Shown in pieces: positions 1 to 8,647 of a stretch of DNA of 38,281 bases (within the stretch, counting starts at the first letter, position 1; each line of letters begins with the position of its first letter). Location: assembly GCA_021732145.1 (NCBI GenBank), contig JAKFVN010000025.1, forward strand, positions 1-38,281. Direction: 5' to 3'. The position numbers and the translations under genes were made by a program. The notes under the pieces are model-generated. The model was not told the DNA's origin. It saw only the letters and a program-made list of their open reading frames with translations, and ran no database searches. Source of the stretch: Alphaproteobacteria bacterium. GTDB taxonomy: Bacteria; Pseudomonadota; Alphaproteobacteria; UBA9219; RGZA01.

Positions 1-66
1 CAGGGTTCCGCCCACCAAAATGCCAACGATAATTTTGAACAGGATGATGAAAGTCGTTTCAGACAT
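1..66 (-). CDS. Partial membrane protein, N-terminus only
   Basis: An open frame starts with ATG at 66-64 on the minus strand and runs off the left edge after 22 codons. It begins two bases after the stop of the glycosyltransferase gene, and an AAGGAT sequence a few bases upstream is a good ribosome binding site, so it is very probably the next gene of the same operon. The visible residues MSETTFIILFKIIVGILVGG are strongly hydrophobic, which suggests a first transmembrane segment. The family cannot be told from 22 residues. Its place after hldD, hldE and a glycosyltransferase suggests, by inference only, a role in surface polysaccharide or LPS export or assembly. Confidence 0.6.
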   Translation of the reverse strand, partial: MSETTFIILFKIIVGILVGGTL

Positions 67-68
67 TT

Positions 69-1763
69 TTATCCTTGTGCGCGGTGCAGCCGCATTAAGC
101 CCATTTTCAAAAACCATGTAATCGTGCGCATGAAACGCGGCGTATCGTCAATGCCAATCCCTTGCTGAATTTCAAACAGCGACGGGTGCTTTTTTTCCTG
201 CGTCGTGTGGTACAAGACCCCCATGATTTTGCTCATGGTTTCTTCGGGCAGCAGCATATCCATGCCAAACATGTTCATGCGGTGCCGTGCAATCAGCTCA
301 ATATCCGCTGTCTTGGCCAGAATTTCCAGACGGTCATTGGGCTGCAAATGCTGGCTCGGGAAGCCTGCAAACATGTTGGATGGGTCGGGGTATGCCGGAT
401 GCGCCGCTGGCCAGTAATTAGGAACGGGATTGCCCACATGCGCACTTTTACGTTTGCGCGCCTGTTCTTCCCATAAATCTTCATACGCGGGAATAATCGT
501 CTTCCAGTCATAGTTTTCGGTTGCGCGTTTGCGGCCCGATGCACCCATTGCCAACCGTTTTTCCTTGTCATTAATCAGCAGCGCGAAGGCAGCCGCAGCT
601 GCATCAATATCCACTGCAATCGTTTGGTTATTGCGGATAAGGTAGTCGCCGTAATTGCGCATGTTATAATAATGCGTCGCCACATCCAGGTTATTGCCCG
701 GCGCAATGCTGATGGTTGGAATTAAAATGCCATCCACGCCATCGCGCACGCCGTCGCGGTATCCGTCAAAATCGCTGACCACGGCTGGAAGGCCGCAGGT
801 CATCGCTTCAATTGGGGTAAAGCCAAAGCTTTCCTGAATATTGTCGATGAGGGATGAGAAAATATCACCGCATGCCCATAACCCATCCGGGAAGCGCTGG
901 TCATTATTCAGCACAAAATCAACCTGCACGGTTTTGCAGATGTCGTTGGCCAGCGCATGGAATTCCGGCTCCATCAGTTCTGGTTTAAAGAACCCATACA
1001 TCACCAGCCGCACTTTTTTGGGCGCGACTTTCTGCGCGGCAAGTTCGGCGGCTTTTAATAATGCAATCGGGTGTGCCTTGGTCGCGTAACTCAGGCGGCC
1101 AACGTAAAGAATAACCACTTCATCGTCGCTAATGCGCAACGCGGCGCGTTGCGCGGCGCGGTGCTGCGGCGTGGCGAAGCCCAAAAACTTTTGCGTATGA
1201 ATGCCCAGCGGAATAACCGGCAAATCAACAGGGCAGGTGAAGTGTCCGCGGAAACGATGCTGCAAGTAATCATTCTGGATTTCCCACAATGCCTTGATGC
1301 TGTCGCGAATGGCACGTGATGGGCAAATAATCGCATCGCCCGCCTGCGTGGGCGCGGTTAAATACTGCATCGTCACATCGGCAATGCGTTCGCCCGACAT
1401 GGTATGCACAATGGTTGAAACCGCATACCCTTTGCCCTGCATTTGAATGCGCCGCCAGATATGGTCGCCAATATTGGGGTCGGGGCGGAACACTACATCC
1501 ACATCCTGCATCGCGTAAGATGGGTTGGCGGCCGGAACAAGCGCGCAGCGGCTGAAATCGATGCGCTCGCTGCGGGCGATATTTTTTAATTCTTCCGCGC
1601 TTTCATCGCTGCCGGGGAAAAAGAAAAATTCAGCGGCGCGTGAATAACGAAACAGCGCTTTCAGAAAGCTGGTGATGGCAACATCAATGCCGAAGATTTC
1701 CGAAGGCCCTGCGCCCGTTCCTGAGCCTGATTGCGCTTTAAGATAATTGATGACGGTTTTCAT
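69..1763 (-). CDS. Family 4 (GT-B) glycosyltransferase with C-terminal extension
   Basis: The 564-residue protein has the layout of a GT-B retaining glycosyltransferase. The N-terminal half contains a glycine-rich stretch near residues 14-25. The C-terminal half has the nucleotide-sugar binding core, with VILYVGRLSYATKAHP at about 217-232 and the EX7E motif ESFGFTPIEA (Glu311, Glu319), followed by GLPAVVSDFDGYRDGV. Such enzymes move a sugar from a nucleotide donor to a glycan or lipid acceptor at the inner membrane face. About 120 residues after the catalytic part (from roughly 440) are not typical of the family and end in a helical, possibly winged-helix-like, segment. The gene follows hldE after 12 bases and precedes a membrane protein after two bases, so the acceptor may be LPS core or another surface glycan. 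The substrate cannot be named from sequence. Confidence 0.88.
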   Translation of the reverse strand: MKTVINYLKAQSGSGTGAGPSEIFGIDVAITSFLKALFRYSRAAEFFFFPGSDESAEELKNIARSERIDFSRCALVPAANPSYAMQDVDVVFRPDPNIGDHIWRRIQMQGKGYAVSTIVHTMSGERIADVTMQYLTAPTQAGDAIICPSRAIRDSIKALWEIQNDYLQHRFRGHFTCPVDLPVIPLGIHTQKFLGFATPQHRAAQRAALRISDDEVVILYVGRLSYATKAHPIALLKAAELAAQKVAPKKVRLVMYGFFKPELMEPEFHALANDICKTVQVDFVLNNDQRFPDGLWACGDIFSSLIDNIQESFGFTPIEAMTCGLPAVVSDFDGYRDGVRDGVDGILIPTISIAPGNNLDVATHYYNMRNYGDYLIRNNQTIAVDIDAAAAAFALLINDKEKRLAMGASGRKRATENYDWKTIIPAYEDLWEEQARKRKSAHVGNPVPNYWPAAHPAYPDPSNMFAGFPSQHLQPNDRLEILAKTADIELIARHRMNMFGMDMLLPEETMSKIMGVLYHTTQEKKHPSLFEIQQGIGIDDTPRFMRTITWFLKMGLMRLHRAQG

Positions 1764-1775
1764 GTACCGATGAAG

Positions 1776-3239
1776 TTAGCCGGATGATTTGAGTTTCTTG
1801 ATGGTATTAGTGGTGCTTTGGCCTTCGACCAGATTGGCAAGCACAACTTTCCCGCCCCAGCTTTGCACTTCCGTTGCGCCAACCACTTTATCAATCGTGT
1901 AATCCGCGCCCTTGACCAGCACGTTGGGGCGCAATGCCTTGATGAGCTCCAGCGGCGTGTCCTCGCCAAAAATCACGACCAGATCAACGGGGTTGAGGTT
2001 TGCCAAAACGGTTGCGCGCGCCTTTTCATTTTGCACAGGCCGTTCAAGACCCTTTAATCGCTTGACCGATGCATCGCTGTTCAGGCCAACCACCAAACGG
2101 TCACAGGCCTTGCGTGATTGCTGCAAGATGGAGATATGCCCCGGATGAATTAAATCGAAACAGCCATTGGTGAAGCCGACATTCAAACCCTGTCTGCGCC
2201 AACGTTCCACGAGTTCAATCGCCTTATTCTGGCTGAGCACTTTTTCATTGATATCGCGGTCTTCAATCTGGCGCAGATTGTTGATGAGTTCATCAACCGT
2301 AACCGTCGCCGTACCCACCTTGCTCACCACAATCGAACCCGCTTCATTCGCGATGTGCGCTGCCTGTTCCATGCTCATGCCCGCAGAAATCGCGGTAACA
2401 AAACCGGCAATCACGGTATCACCCGCACCCGATACGTCGAATACTTCGCGTGCCGTCGCCTTGATATGCATCGGGTCTTTGCCGTCCATCACCAGGCATA
2501 CGCCGTCGCCGCCAAGTTTCGCCAGCACCGCGCCAAAACGGTATTTATTGATAAGCGCGCGGGATGCTTTTACGGCATCTTCAACCGTCTTAATCTCATT
2601 GCCCGTTGCTTCGGCCAATTCCTTGCGGTTTGGCGTGACCACATCGGCACCGGTGTAACGCGTATAATCGCGGCCCTTGGGGTCGATGATGACAGGCTTC
2701 TTGTGTTGTTTACCTAAGCTTATGCAATCCGAAATAATTTTGGATGTTAAAACGCCCTTCGCGTAATCGGATAAAATCACCGCAGCGACTTGCGGAACCG
2801 CGAGGCGCAGGCGCACCGCCACCTGTTCTTCAATTGCGGCATTCAGATTTTCGGCGCGTTCAACGTCGCAACGCAACACCTGCTGAATACCAGCCACAAA
2901 ACGCGTTTTAATGGTGGTGGGGCGGTCTTTATCGGTCAGCAAATGGGGGGTAACAACTTCGTCTTGCGATAATTGCTTGGCAATTTCAAAGCCCGCTGGG
3001 TCTGCGCCAATCACCGCGATTAAATCGCAGCGTTGCTTCAAGCTAACCAAGTTGCGCACCACGTTGCCCGCGCCGCCAAGCATCGAGGTTTCGCGCACAT
3101 ACCGCATGACCGGAATGGGGGCTTCGGGCGAAATACGGTCAACCTGCCCATACATAAAGCGGTCAAGCATCACGTCGCCCACAACCAATATCGGGTTGCT
3201 GGGCAGGGTTTCAAGTTTTTGAATGATATCGTATTGCAT
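1776..3239 (-). CDS. hldE: Bifunctional D-glycero-beta-D-manno-heptose-7-phosphate kinase / heptose-1-phosphate adenylyltransferase
   Basis: HldE carries out two steps of ADP-heptose synthesis for LPS inner core in the cytoplasm: phosphorylation of heptose 7-phosphate at O-1, and adenylylation of heptose 1-phosphate. The N-terminal PfkB-type kinase domain (about 1-320) shows GDVMLDRF at 21-28, GGAGNV at 55-60 and the anion-hole/catalytic motif DVSGAGDT at 268-275. The C-terminal nucleotidyltransferase domain (about 350-487) shows TNGCFDLIHPGH at 357-368, the cytidylyltransferase-fold HxGH signature. At 487 residues it has the length of fused HldE. It lies nine bases downstream of hldD in the same operon, which supplies the next enzyme of the pathway. 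Confidence 0.95.
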   Translation of the reverse strand: MQYDIIQKLETLPSNPILVVGDVMLDRFMYGQVDRISPEAPIPVMRYVRETSMLGGAGNVVRNLVSLKQRCDLIAVIGADPAGFEIAKQLSQDEVVTPHLLTDKDRPTTIKTRFVAGIQQVLRCDVERAENLNAAIEEQVAVRLRLAVPQVAAVILSDYAKGVLTSKIISDCISLGKQHKKPVIIDPKGRDYTRYTGADVVTPNRKELAEATGNEIKTVEDAVKASRALINKYRFGAVLAKLGGDGVCLVMDGKDPMHIKATAREVFDVSGAGDTVIAGFVTAISAGMSMEQAAHIANEAGSIVVSKVGTATVTVDELINNLRQIEDRDINEKVLSQNKAIELVERWRRQGLNVGFTNGCFDLIHPGHISILQQSRKACDRLVVGLNSDASVKRLKGLERPVQNEKARATVLANLNPVDLVVIFGEDTPLELIKALRPNVLVKGADYTIDKVVGATEVQSWGGKVVLANLVEGQSTTNTIKKLKSSG

Positions 3240-3248
3240 GGGGTGATG

Positions 3249-4247
3249 TTAACAATAGGGGTCAGGTGTTGCGAGATATTCTTTCACATATGCGCCGATG
3301 CCATCTTCCAGCGAGGTGAAGGGTTTGGTGTACCCGGCAGCTTTCAATTTCGCCATGTGCGCTTGGGTGAAGTATTGGTAATGTTTGCGCAGTTCCTCCG
3401 GCATATCGCGGTAGATGATGTTGGGTTCCTTGCCGCACGCAATATAAACTGCCTGCGCCAAATCCACAAAGCTGCGCGATTCGCCCGTGCCCACATTGAA
3501 CAGGCCATTCACGCGCGGATGGTGGTAAAGCCAAACCATCACATCCACGCAGTCTTGCACCCAAATAAAGTCGCGCAATTGCCCGCCATCCACGTAATCG
3601 GGGTTGTGCGATTTAAAGAGGGAGAAGGGTTCGCCCGCTTGCGCGACCGGAAAAATCTGGTGCACAACCGAACGCTGGCCTTCCTTATGATATTCATTTG
3701 GGCCGTACACATTGAAAAACTTTAATCCAACCGACTGCGCTGGGAATTTTTCGCCTTCCTCACGTGTCTGGGTAATAAACTGGTCAAACGCGTGCTTGCT
3801 CCAGCCATATGGATTTAATGGACGCAGTTTTTTCAAACTTGCCAGATCATCCTTGTCATCAAAGCCCTGTTTGCCATCGCCGTAAGTTGCGGCGGATGAT
3901 GCATAGATAAGCCGCTTGCGCTTATCGCAGCACCACATAAATAAATCTTTCGACAGGCGGAAGTTGTTGGCAACGATCTTATCAACGTCCATTTCCGTCG
4001 TGCTGGAAATCGCGCCCATGTGGTAAATCATATCAATGCTTTTCTGGTTCGCATCCAAAAACGGGAAAAGCTGGTCGGGCGTGATGATGTCGTGCAAGGT
4101 GCGCTTGGCAATGTTGCGCCATTTCTGGCCATCCTTTTGCGCATGGCCTAACAGGTCGCAAATCACAATCGGGCCAAGCCCTGCTTTTTCGAGGGTAGCC
4201 GCCAAACATGAACCGATGAATCCAGCCCCGCCGGTAATGATTATCAT
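3249..4247 (-). CDS. hldD: ADP-L-glycero-D-manno-heptose 6-epimerase
   Basis: HldD converts ADP-D-glycero-D-manno-heptose into the L,D form used for LPS inner core. The 332-residue protein is an extended short-chain dehydrogenase/reductase: it starts with the NAD(P)-binding glycine motif GGAGFIG at 6-12, has the SSAATYGDG serine region at 117-125, and has the catalytic YxxxK as Tyr147 and Lys151 in NPYGWSK. The C-terminal half carries substrate-binding sequence such as RDFIWVQDCVDVM and GLFNVGTGESRSF. A TAAGGA ribosome binding site lies just upstream of the ATG. It is the first gene of the hldD-hldE-glycosyltransferase operon and is divergent from fabD. Confidence 0.95.
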   Translation of the reverse strand: MIIITGGAGFIGSCLAATLEKAGLGPIVICDLLGHAQKDGQKWRNIAKRTLHDIITPDQLFPFLDANQKSIDMIYHMGAISSTTEMDVDKIVANNFRLSKDLFMWCCDKRKRLIYASSAATYGDGKQGFDDKDDLASLKKLRPLNPYGWSKHAFDQFITQTREEGEKFPAQSVGLKFFNVYGPNEYHKEGQRSVVHQIFPVAQAGEPFSLFKSHNPDYVDGGQLRDFIWVQDCVDVMVWLYHHPRVNGLFNVGTGESRSFVDLAQAVYIACGKEPNIIYRDMPEELRKHYQYFTQAHMAKLKAAGYTKPFTSLEDGIGAYVKEYLATPDPYC

Positions 4248-4319
4248 GGTAGTTCCTTAAATAGCATATGCGGTTGGGCGAAGCCCGGAGCAGTCGCGCC
4301 AGCACCAAATATATATGTC

Positions 4320-4348
4320 ATTAGACAGGCTTGACACAGGGTGCGCAA
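4320..4348 (-). promoter_or_regulatory. Putative promoter of the hldD operon
   Basis: Read on the minus strand there is a TTGCGC -35 box (4348-4343), a 17-base spacer and a TCTAAT -10 box (4325-4320) that matches TATAAT at five of six positions. It points towards hldD, about 75 bases from the start codon, and overlaps the putative fabD promoter on the other strand. It is a consensus match only. Confidence 0.45.
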
Positions 4349-4359
4349 GTGACTTGATT
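4331..4359 (+). promoter_or_regulatory. Putative promoter of fabD
   Basis: A perfect TTGACA box at 4331-4336 is followed after 17 bases by the weak -10 candidate TTGATT at 4354-4359. It would start transcription some 25-30 bases before the fabD ATG. The -35 box is convincing and the -10 box is poor. Confidence 0.4.
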
Positions 4360-4392
4360 AGCATGGTTTTTACACAAGGATTCACAACGAAA

Positions 4393-5334
4393 ATGAAACG
4401 GGCTTTATTATTTCCAGGGCAGGGCAGTCAGGCCATCGGCATGGGCAAGGAACTGTGCGGCGCATTCCAATCCGCAAAGGATGTTTTTCAGGAAGTGGAT
4501 GACGCGCTTTCCCAAAAACTCAGCCAGTTGATGTTCGAAGGCAATGATGCCGATTTGAAAATGACCGAAAATACCCAGCCCGCGCTTATGGCGGTCAGCA
4601 TGGCCGTGGTGCGCGTCCTGGAAAAAGATGGCGGCAAGAAGATTTCCGGTTTGGCGAATTACGTGGCTGGCCATTCGTTGGGCGAATATGCGGCGCTTTG
4701 CGCGGCTGGTACATTCAGCATTGCGGATGCCGCGCGTTTATTGCGTAAGCGCGGCAGCGCAATGCAGGCGGCAGTGCCTGCTGGCATTGGTTCGATGGCG
4801 GCATTGCTGGGCGTTGATATGCAGCAGGCAGCGGAAATTGCAAAGGAAGCGGAGCAGGGTCAGGTCTGCGCGGCAGCCAATGATAATTCCGTTGGCCAAG
4901 TTGTGATTTCCGGCCACAAGGAAGCGATTGAGCGCGCGGTGGCCATCGCCGCAACCAAGGGCTTTAAGCGTTCGGTTATTTTGCCCGTTAGCGCGCCATT
5001 CCATTGCTCGTTGATGCAGCCCGCCGCAGATGTTATGAGCCAAGCGTTGGCTGAAGTGAAAATGAACGCGCCTGTTGTGCCGGTTATTGCGAACGTGACT
5101 GCATCGGAGCAAACCGATGTGAACGAAATCCGCAAATTATTGGTCGCGCAGGTAACGGGCGCGGTGCGTTGGCGCGAAAGCATGCTGGCCTTGAAGGAAA
5201 AAGGCGTTGCAAGCGCGATTGAAGCAGGTTCGGGCACTGTTCTCGCTGGCCTGATGAAACGCATTGATAAGGATGTAGCCGTGACATCCCTTCACACGCC
5301 GCAAGACATCGAAGCATTTTTGAAAACAGCTTAA
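4393..5334 (+). CDS. fabD: Malonyl-CoA:acyl-carrier-protein S-malonyltransferase
   Basis: FabD loads malonyl groups from CoA onto acyl carrier protein, providing the extender unit for type II fatty acid synthesis in the cytoplasm. From the ATG at 4393 the protein has 313 residues, the usual length, and starts with MKRALLFPGQGSQ as in the family. The nucleophile elbow is GHSLGEY with Ser95. QxQGSQ-type oxyanion residues are near the N-terminus, and the conserved His lies in SAPFHCSLM near residue 200. The frame stays open upstream to 4315, but those extra 26 residues do not resemble FabD and the AAGGA at 4376-4380 supports the 4393 start. fabG follows after 10 bases. Confidence 0.95.
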   Translation: MKRALLFPGQGSQAIGMGKELCGAFQSAKDVFQEVDDALSQKLSQLMFEGNDADLKMTENTQPALMAVSMAVVRVLEKDGGKKISGLANYVAGHSLGEYAALCAAGTFSIADAARLLRKRGSAMQAAVPAGIGSMAALLGVDMQQAAEIAKEAEQGQVCAAANDNSVGQVVISGHKEAIERAVAIAATKGFKRSVILPVSAPFHCSLMQPAADVMSQALAEVKMNAPVVPVIANVTASEQTDVNEIRKLLVAQVTGAVRWRESMLALKEKGVASAIEAGSGTVLAGLMKRIDKDVAVTSLHTPQDIEAFLKTA

Positions 5335-5344
5335 GGGAGCACAC

Positions 5345-6085
5345 ATGTTTAATCTAACTGGCAAACGCGCATTGGTAACGGGTGCTTCAGGTGGTTTGGG
5401 TAAAGCCATCGCAACCGCACTTATCCAGCAGGGCGCGCAGGTTGCGCTTTCCGGCACCAAGGTTGATGCGCTCAAAGCATTGCAAGCGGAACTTGGCGAA
5501 AAATCATATGTCACGCCAGCCAATCTTGCTGACCCCGCCGCGCCAATTGAATTGGTGAAGCAAGCCGAAGAAGCGATGGGCGGCGGTATTGATATTTTGG
5601 TGAATAACGCAGGCTTAACGCGCGATGGTTTGTCAATGCGTATGAAGGATGAAGATTGGCAGCAGGTGATGGACGTAAATCTCACTTCCGCATTCCGTCT
5701 TATCCGCACCGTGACCAAGGGCATGATGGGTCGCCGTACGGGTCGCATCATCAACATCACTTCCATCGTGGGCGTAACGGGTAATGCGGGTCAGGCAAAC
5801 TACGCCGCATCAAAGGCAGCTTTGATTGGTATGAGCAAATCATTGGCCCAAGAACTTGCAGGCCGCGGCATCACCGTGAACTGCATTGCGCCAGGCTTCA
5901 TCGTTTCCAACATGACCGATGGCTTGCCAGATAATGTGAAGGAAAAAATTCTTGGCTCCATTCCACAAGGCCGTATGGGCGAAGGCAAAGACATCGCTGC
6001 CGGTGTTGTCTATTTGGCAAGTGCCGAAGGTGCTTACGTCACTGGCCAAACGCTGCACATCAATGGCGGGATGGCGATGATTTAA
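5345..6085 (+). CDS. fabG: 3-oxoacyl-acyl-carrier-protein reductase
   Basis: FabG reduces 3-oxoacyl-ACP to 3-hydroxyacyl-ACP with NADPH, the first reduction of each fatty acid elongation cycle. This 246-residue classical short-chain dehydrogenase has the cofactor motif TGASGGLG at 12-19, the NNAG structural motif at 87-90, and the catalytic Ser140, Tyr153 and Lys157 (YAASK). The C-terminus is the typical GQTLHINGGMAMI. A GGGAG ribosome binding site precedes the ATG. Many proteobacteria have acpP and fabF directly after fabG; here neither is in the window and a UbiB-family gene follows after 14 bases. Confidence 0.95.
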   Translation: MFNLTGKRALVTGASGGLGKAIATALIQQGAQVALSGTKVDALKALQAELGEKSYVTPANLADPAAPIELVKQAEEAMGGGIDILVNNAGLTRDGLSMRMKDEDWQQVMDVNLTSAFRLIRTVTKGMMGRRTGRIINITSIVGVTGNAGQANYAASKAALIGMSKSLAQELAGRGITVNCIAPGFIVSNMTDGLPDNVKEKILGSIPQGRMGEGKDIAAGVVYLASAEGAYVTGQTLHINGGMAMI

Positions 6086-6099
6086 TCGCCAATAACGGT

Positions 6100-7437
6100 A
6101 TGGCTGACAAGAATTCCCTTTCTGGTCGTATGAAGCGGCACGCGAATGTGGCGGGTGCCATGTCCGGCGTGGCGGTGCAGGCGGCGGGGAAGCGTTTGCT
6201 TGGCATTGAAATCAATCACGCCAAACATGCGGTTGAATTGCGTCATGCGCTTGGCGGGTTAAAAGGCCCGCTCATGAAAATTGCGCAGATTATTTCAACT
6301 ATTCCTGATGCGGTGCCGCCGGAATACACGAAGGAACTGGCGCAGTTGCAATCCGATGCACCATCGATGGGTTGGGCATTCGTCAAACGCCGCATGATGG
6401 GTGAATTAGGCGCCGATTGGCAAACGAAGTTTAAATCCTTTGATCAAACCGCATCCGCCGCAGCGTCGTTGGGCCAAGTGCACAAAGCTGTTACGCAAAA
6501 AAACGTCAATGTCGCGTGCAAGCTGCAATACCCCGATATGAATTCGGCCGTGGAAGCTGACCTTAAACAGCTTTCGATTATCTTCAGCGTGTTTGAAATG
6601 TGGGATAGGGCGGTTTCAACCGGCGATATTCAAAAAGAAATCGCTGACCGCCTGCGCGAAGAACTGGATTACGTGCGCGAAGCAAAACACATCGCGCTTT
6701 ATGCCGAAATGCTATCCGCCATTAAAACCGTGTATGTGCCCGAAGTGCTGCACGACCTTTCCACTAGCCGTTTGCTGACCATGACCTGGCTGGAAGGCGA
6801 ACGCATGGCCAGTGTTGCCGAAACCCGCAATTTAGAAGCACGAAATGAAATCGCCATGAACATGTTTCATGCGTGGTATGTACCATTTTATAATGCGGGC
6901 ATCATTCACGGCGACCCGCATTTGGGTAATTATTCGGTGCGCAAGGATAATTCCATCAACCTGCTTGATTTCGGCTGCATCCGCATTTTTCGCCCCGCGA
7001 TGGTGGGCGGGGTGATTGAACTGTATCACGCGCTGGTCGCCAATGACCATGACCGCGCGGTTGAAGCGTATAAGGAATGGGGTTTTAAACATCCATCCAA
7101 GGCACTGATTGATACGCTGAACATTTGGGCGCGGTTTATTTATGCGCCGCTGCTGGAAGACCGCAAACGCCTGATTGAAGAAACCAATACGGGTTTATAT
7201 GGCCGTGAAATTGCTGCCAAGGTGCATGAAGAGCTTCGTAAAATCGGCGGTGTTACCGTGCCGCGCGAATTTGTATTCATGGATAGGGCGGCGATTGGCC
7301 TTGGTTCCGTATTCTTGCGTCTGAAAGCTGAAATCAACTGGTACGAAATGTTCCATAATCTGACCCATGATTTTGATGTAGCAAAGGTTACAAAAAGCCA
7401 GGAAAAGCTGTTGAAGAAGCATAAGCTAACCGCATAA
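6100..7437 (+). CDS. UbiB/ABC1 (AarF) family atypical kinase-like protein
   Basis: The 445-residue protein belongs to the ABC1/UbiB atypical kinase family, whose members act on ubiquinone synthesis or lipid transport, usually as ATPases. Visible family marks are the KxGQ-like element GPLMKIAQIIST near residues 56-67 (with Ala in place of the usual Gly), the alanine-rich nucleotide loop AAASLGQVHKA at about 121-131, a lysine in VACKLQYPD, the catalytic-loop motif HGDPHLGNY near 270 and the metal-binding LLDFGCIR near 290. It lacks the C-terminal transmembrane hairpin of classical UbiB, so it fits the shorter soluble AarF-like group. It follows fabG closely and probably shares its transcript. 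No gene symbol is given because the paralogue cannot be fixed by eye. Confidence 0.88.
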   Translation: MADKNSLSGRMKRHANVAGAMSGVAVQAAGKRLLGIEINHAKHAVELRHALGGLKGPLMKIAQIISTIPDAVPPEYTKELAQLQSDAPSMGWAFVKRRMMGELGADWQTKFKSFDQTASAAASLGQVHKAVTQKNVNVACKLQYPDMNSAVEADLKQLSIIFSVFEMWDRAVSTGDIQKEIADRLREELDYVREAKHIALYAEMLSAIKTVYVPEVLHDLSTSRLLTMTWLEGERMASVAETRNLEARNEIAMNMFHAWYVPFYNAGIIHGDPHLGNYSVRKDNSINLLDFGCIRIFRPAMVGGVIELYHALVANDHDRAVEAYKEWGFKHPSKALIDTLNIWARFIYAPLLEDRKRLIEETNTGLYGREIAAKVHEELRKIGGVTVPREFVFMDRAAIGLGSVFLRLKAEINWYEMFHNLTHDFDVAKVTKSQEKLLKKHKLTA

Positions 7438-7441
7438 ATGC

Positions 7442-7470
7442 TTGACTTGGGCGGCTGTTTTCCCTGTTAT
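7442..7470 (+). promoter_or_regulatory. Putative promoter of the pnt operon
   Basis: TTGACT at 7442-7447, a 17-base spacer and TGTTAT at 7465-7470 form a good sigma70-like promoter. Transcription would start near 7477, about 25 bases before the pntAA ATG. It begins five bases after the stop codon of the UbiB-family gene. Confidence 0.55.
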
Positions 7471-7501
7471 CACCTTCCAACCTTTTAAAGTCTTTTATTT
7501 C

Positions 7502-8629
7502 ATGAAAATTGCCATCCTTAAAGAACACCAAGCTTACGAAAAGCGCGTTGCCGCCACACCCGAAACCGTGCGCAAGTTAAAGGGCATGAATATCGATGTG
7601 GTGGTTGAAAAGGATGCGGGTTTAAATGCCAGCTATACCGATGCATCATATATCGATGCAGGTGCAACCATTGCCAATGACAGCAAAGCCGCCGCAGGTG
7701 ATGCCGATATTGTGTTGAAGGTTGTTCGCCCCGATGGCGAAATTGCGAATATGAAGCGCGGCGCAAAACTGATTGCGATGCTTAGCCCTTATAACAACAA
7801 AGATGCCATTAAAACCTATGCCGATAAGGGCGTGGATGCGTTTTCACTGGAACTGGTGCCGCGCATTACCCGCGCGCAAAGCATGGACGTATTATCCAGC
7901 CAATCCAACCTTGCGGGTTACCGTGCAGTCATTGATGCAGCCGCCGAATTTGGCCGCGCTTTCCCCATGATGATGACGGCGGCGGGTACGGTCGCGCCCG
8001 CGCGTGTATTGGTGATGGGCGCTGGCGTTGCAGGGCTGCAAGCGATTGCAACCGCCAAGCGTTTAGGCGCGGTCGTCAGCGCAACCGATGTGCGCATGGC
8101 CGCAAAGGAACAAGTGCAAAGCCTTGGCGGCACATTCGTGATGGTGGAAGACGAAGAAACCAAGCAAGCTGAAACCAGCGGCGGCTATGCCAAGGAAATG
8201 AGCGATGCATATAAAGCCAAGCAAGCCGCGCTGATTGCTGAGACGATTAAAAAACAGGACATTGTGATTTGCACCGCGCTCATTCCGGGCCGCCAAGCAC
8301 CGCGTTTGGTCAGCGATGCAATGCTCAAGACCATGAAGCAAGGTTCCGTCGTAATCGATTTAGCTGCGGAACAAGGCGGCAATTGCGAAGGTTCCGTGCT
8401 GGGCAAAACCGTGCAACTGCATGGCGTAAGGGTGGTTAGCCCTGCTAACATCGCATCCAGCGTTGCGGTTGATGCATCGGCCCTTTACGCTAAGAACGTG
8501 CTGCAATTCCTGACCTTGATTGTGGATGCCAAAACAGGCCAATTGGCAATCAACTGGGAAGACGAAATTATCAAAGCAACCGCGCTAACCAAAGACGGTG
8601 CGGTCATTCATCCGAACTTTAAAGCCTAA
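7502..8629 (+). CDS. pntAA: NAD(P)+ transhydrogenase subunit alpha, NAD(H)-binding part
   Basis: PntAA is the soluble domain I of the Re/Si-specific proton-translocating transhydrogenase, which moves hydride between NADH and NADP+ at the cytoplasmic face of the inner membrane, driven by the proton gradient. From the ATG at 7502 it has 375 residues, the usual length of the separate alpha-1 subunit, and starts MKIAILKEHQAYEKRVAATP as in the family. The NAD-binding Rossmann motif GAGVAG is at 173-178, with the acidic residue of ATDVR near 196. An upstream TTG frame extension to 7442 overlaps the promoter and is not used here. No good Shine-Dalgarno sequence is visible. The membrane subunits follow after a small extra gene. 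Confidence 0.93.
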   Translation: MKIAILKEHQAYEKRVAATPETVRKLKGMNIDVVVEKDAGLNASYTDASYIDAGATIANDSKAAAGDADIVLKVVRPDGEIANMKRGAKLIAMLSPYNNKDAIKTYADKGVDAFSLELVPRITRAQSMDVLSSQSNLAGYRAVIDAAAEFGRAFPMMMTAAGTVAPARVLVMGAGVAGLQAIATAKRLGAVVSATDVRMAAKEQVQSLGGTFVMVEDEETKQAETSGGYAKEMSDAYKAKQAALIAETIKKQDIVICTALIPGRQAPRLVSDAMLKTMKQGSVVIDLAAEQGGNCEGSVLGKTVQLHGVRVVSPANIASSVAVDASALYAKNVLQFLTLIVDAKTGQLAINWEDEIIKATALTKDGAVIHPNFKA

Positions 8630-8647
8630 CCAAAAGGGAGACACTTC

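Noticed and set aside
3033-3725. 230-codon plus-strand frame across hldE and hldD
   Set aside because: It is antisense to two well-identified genes and rich in His and Val, as expected from a shadow frame.
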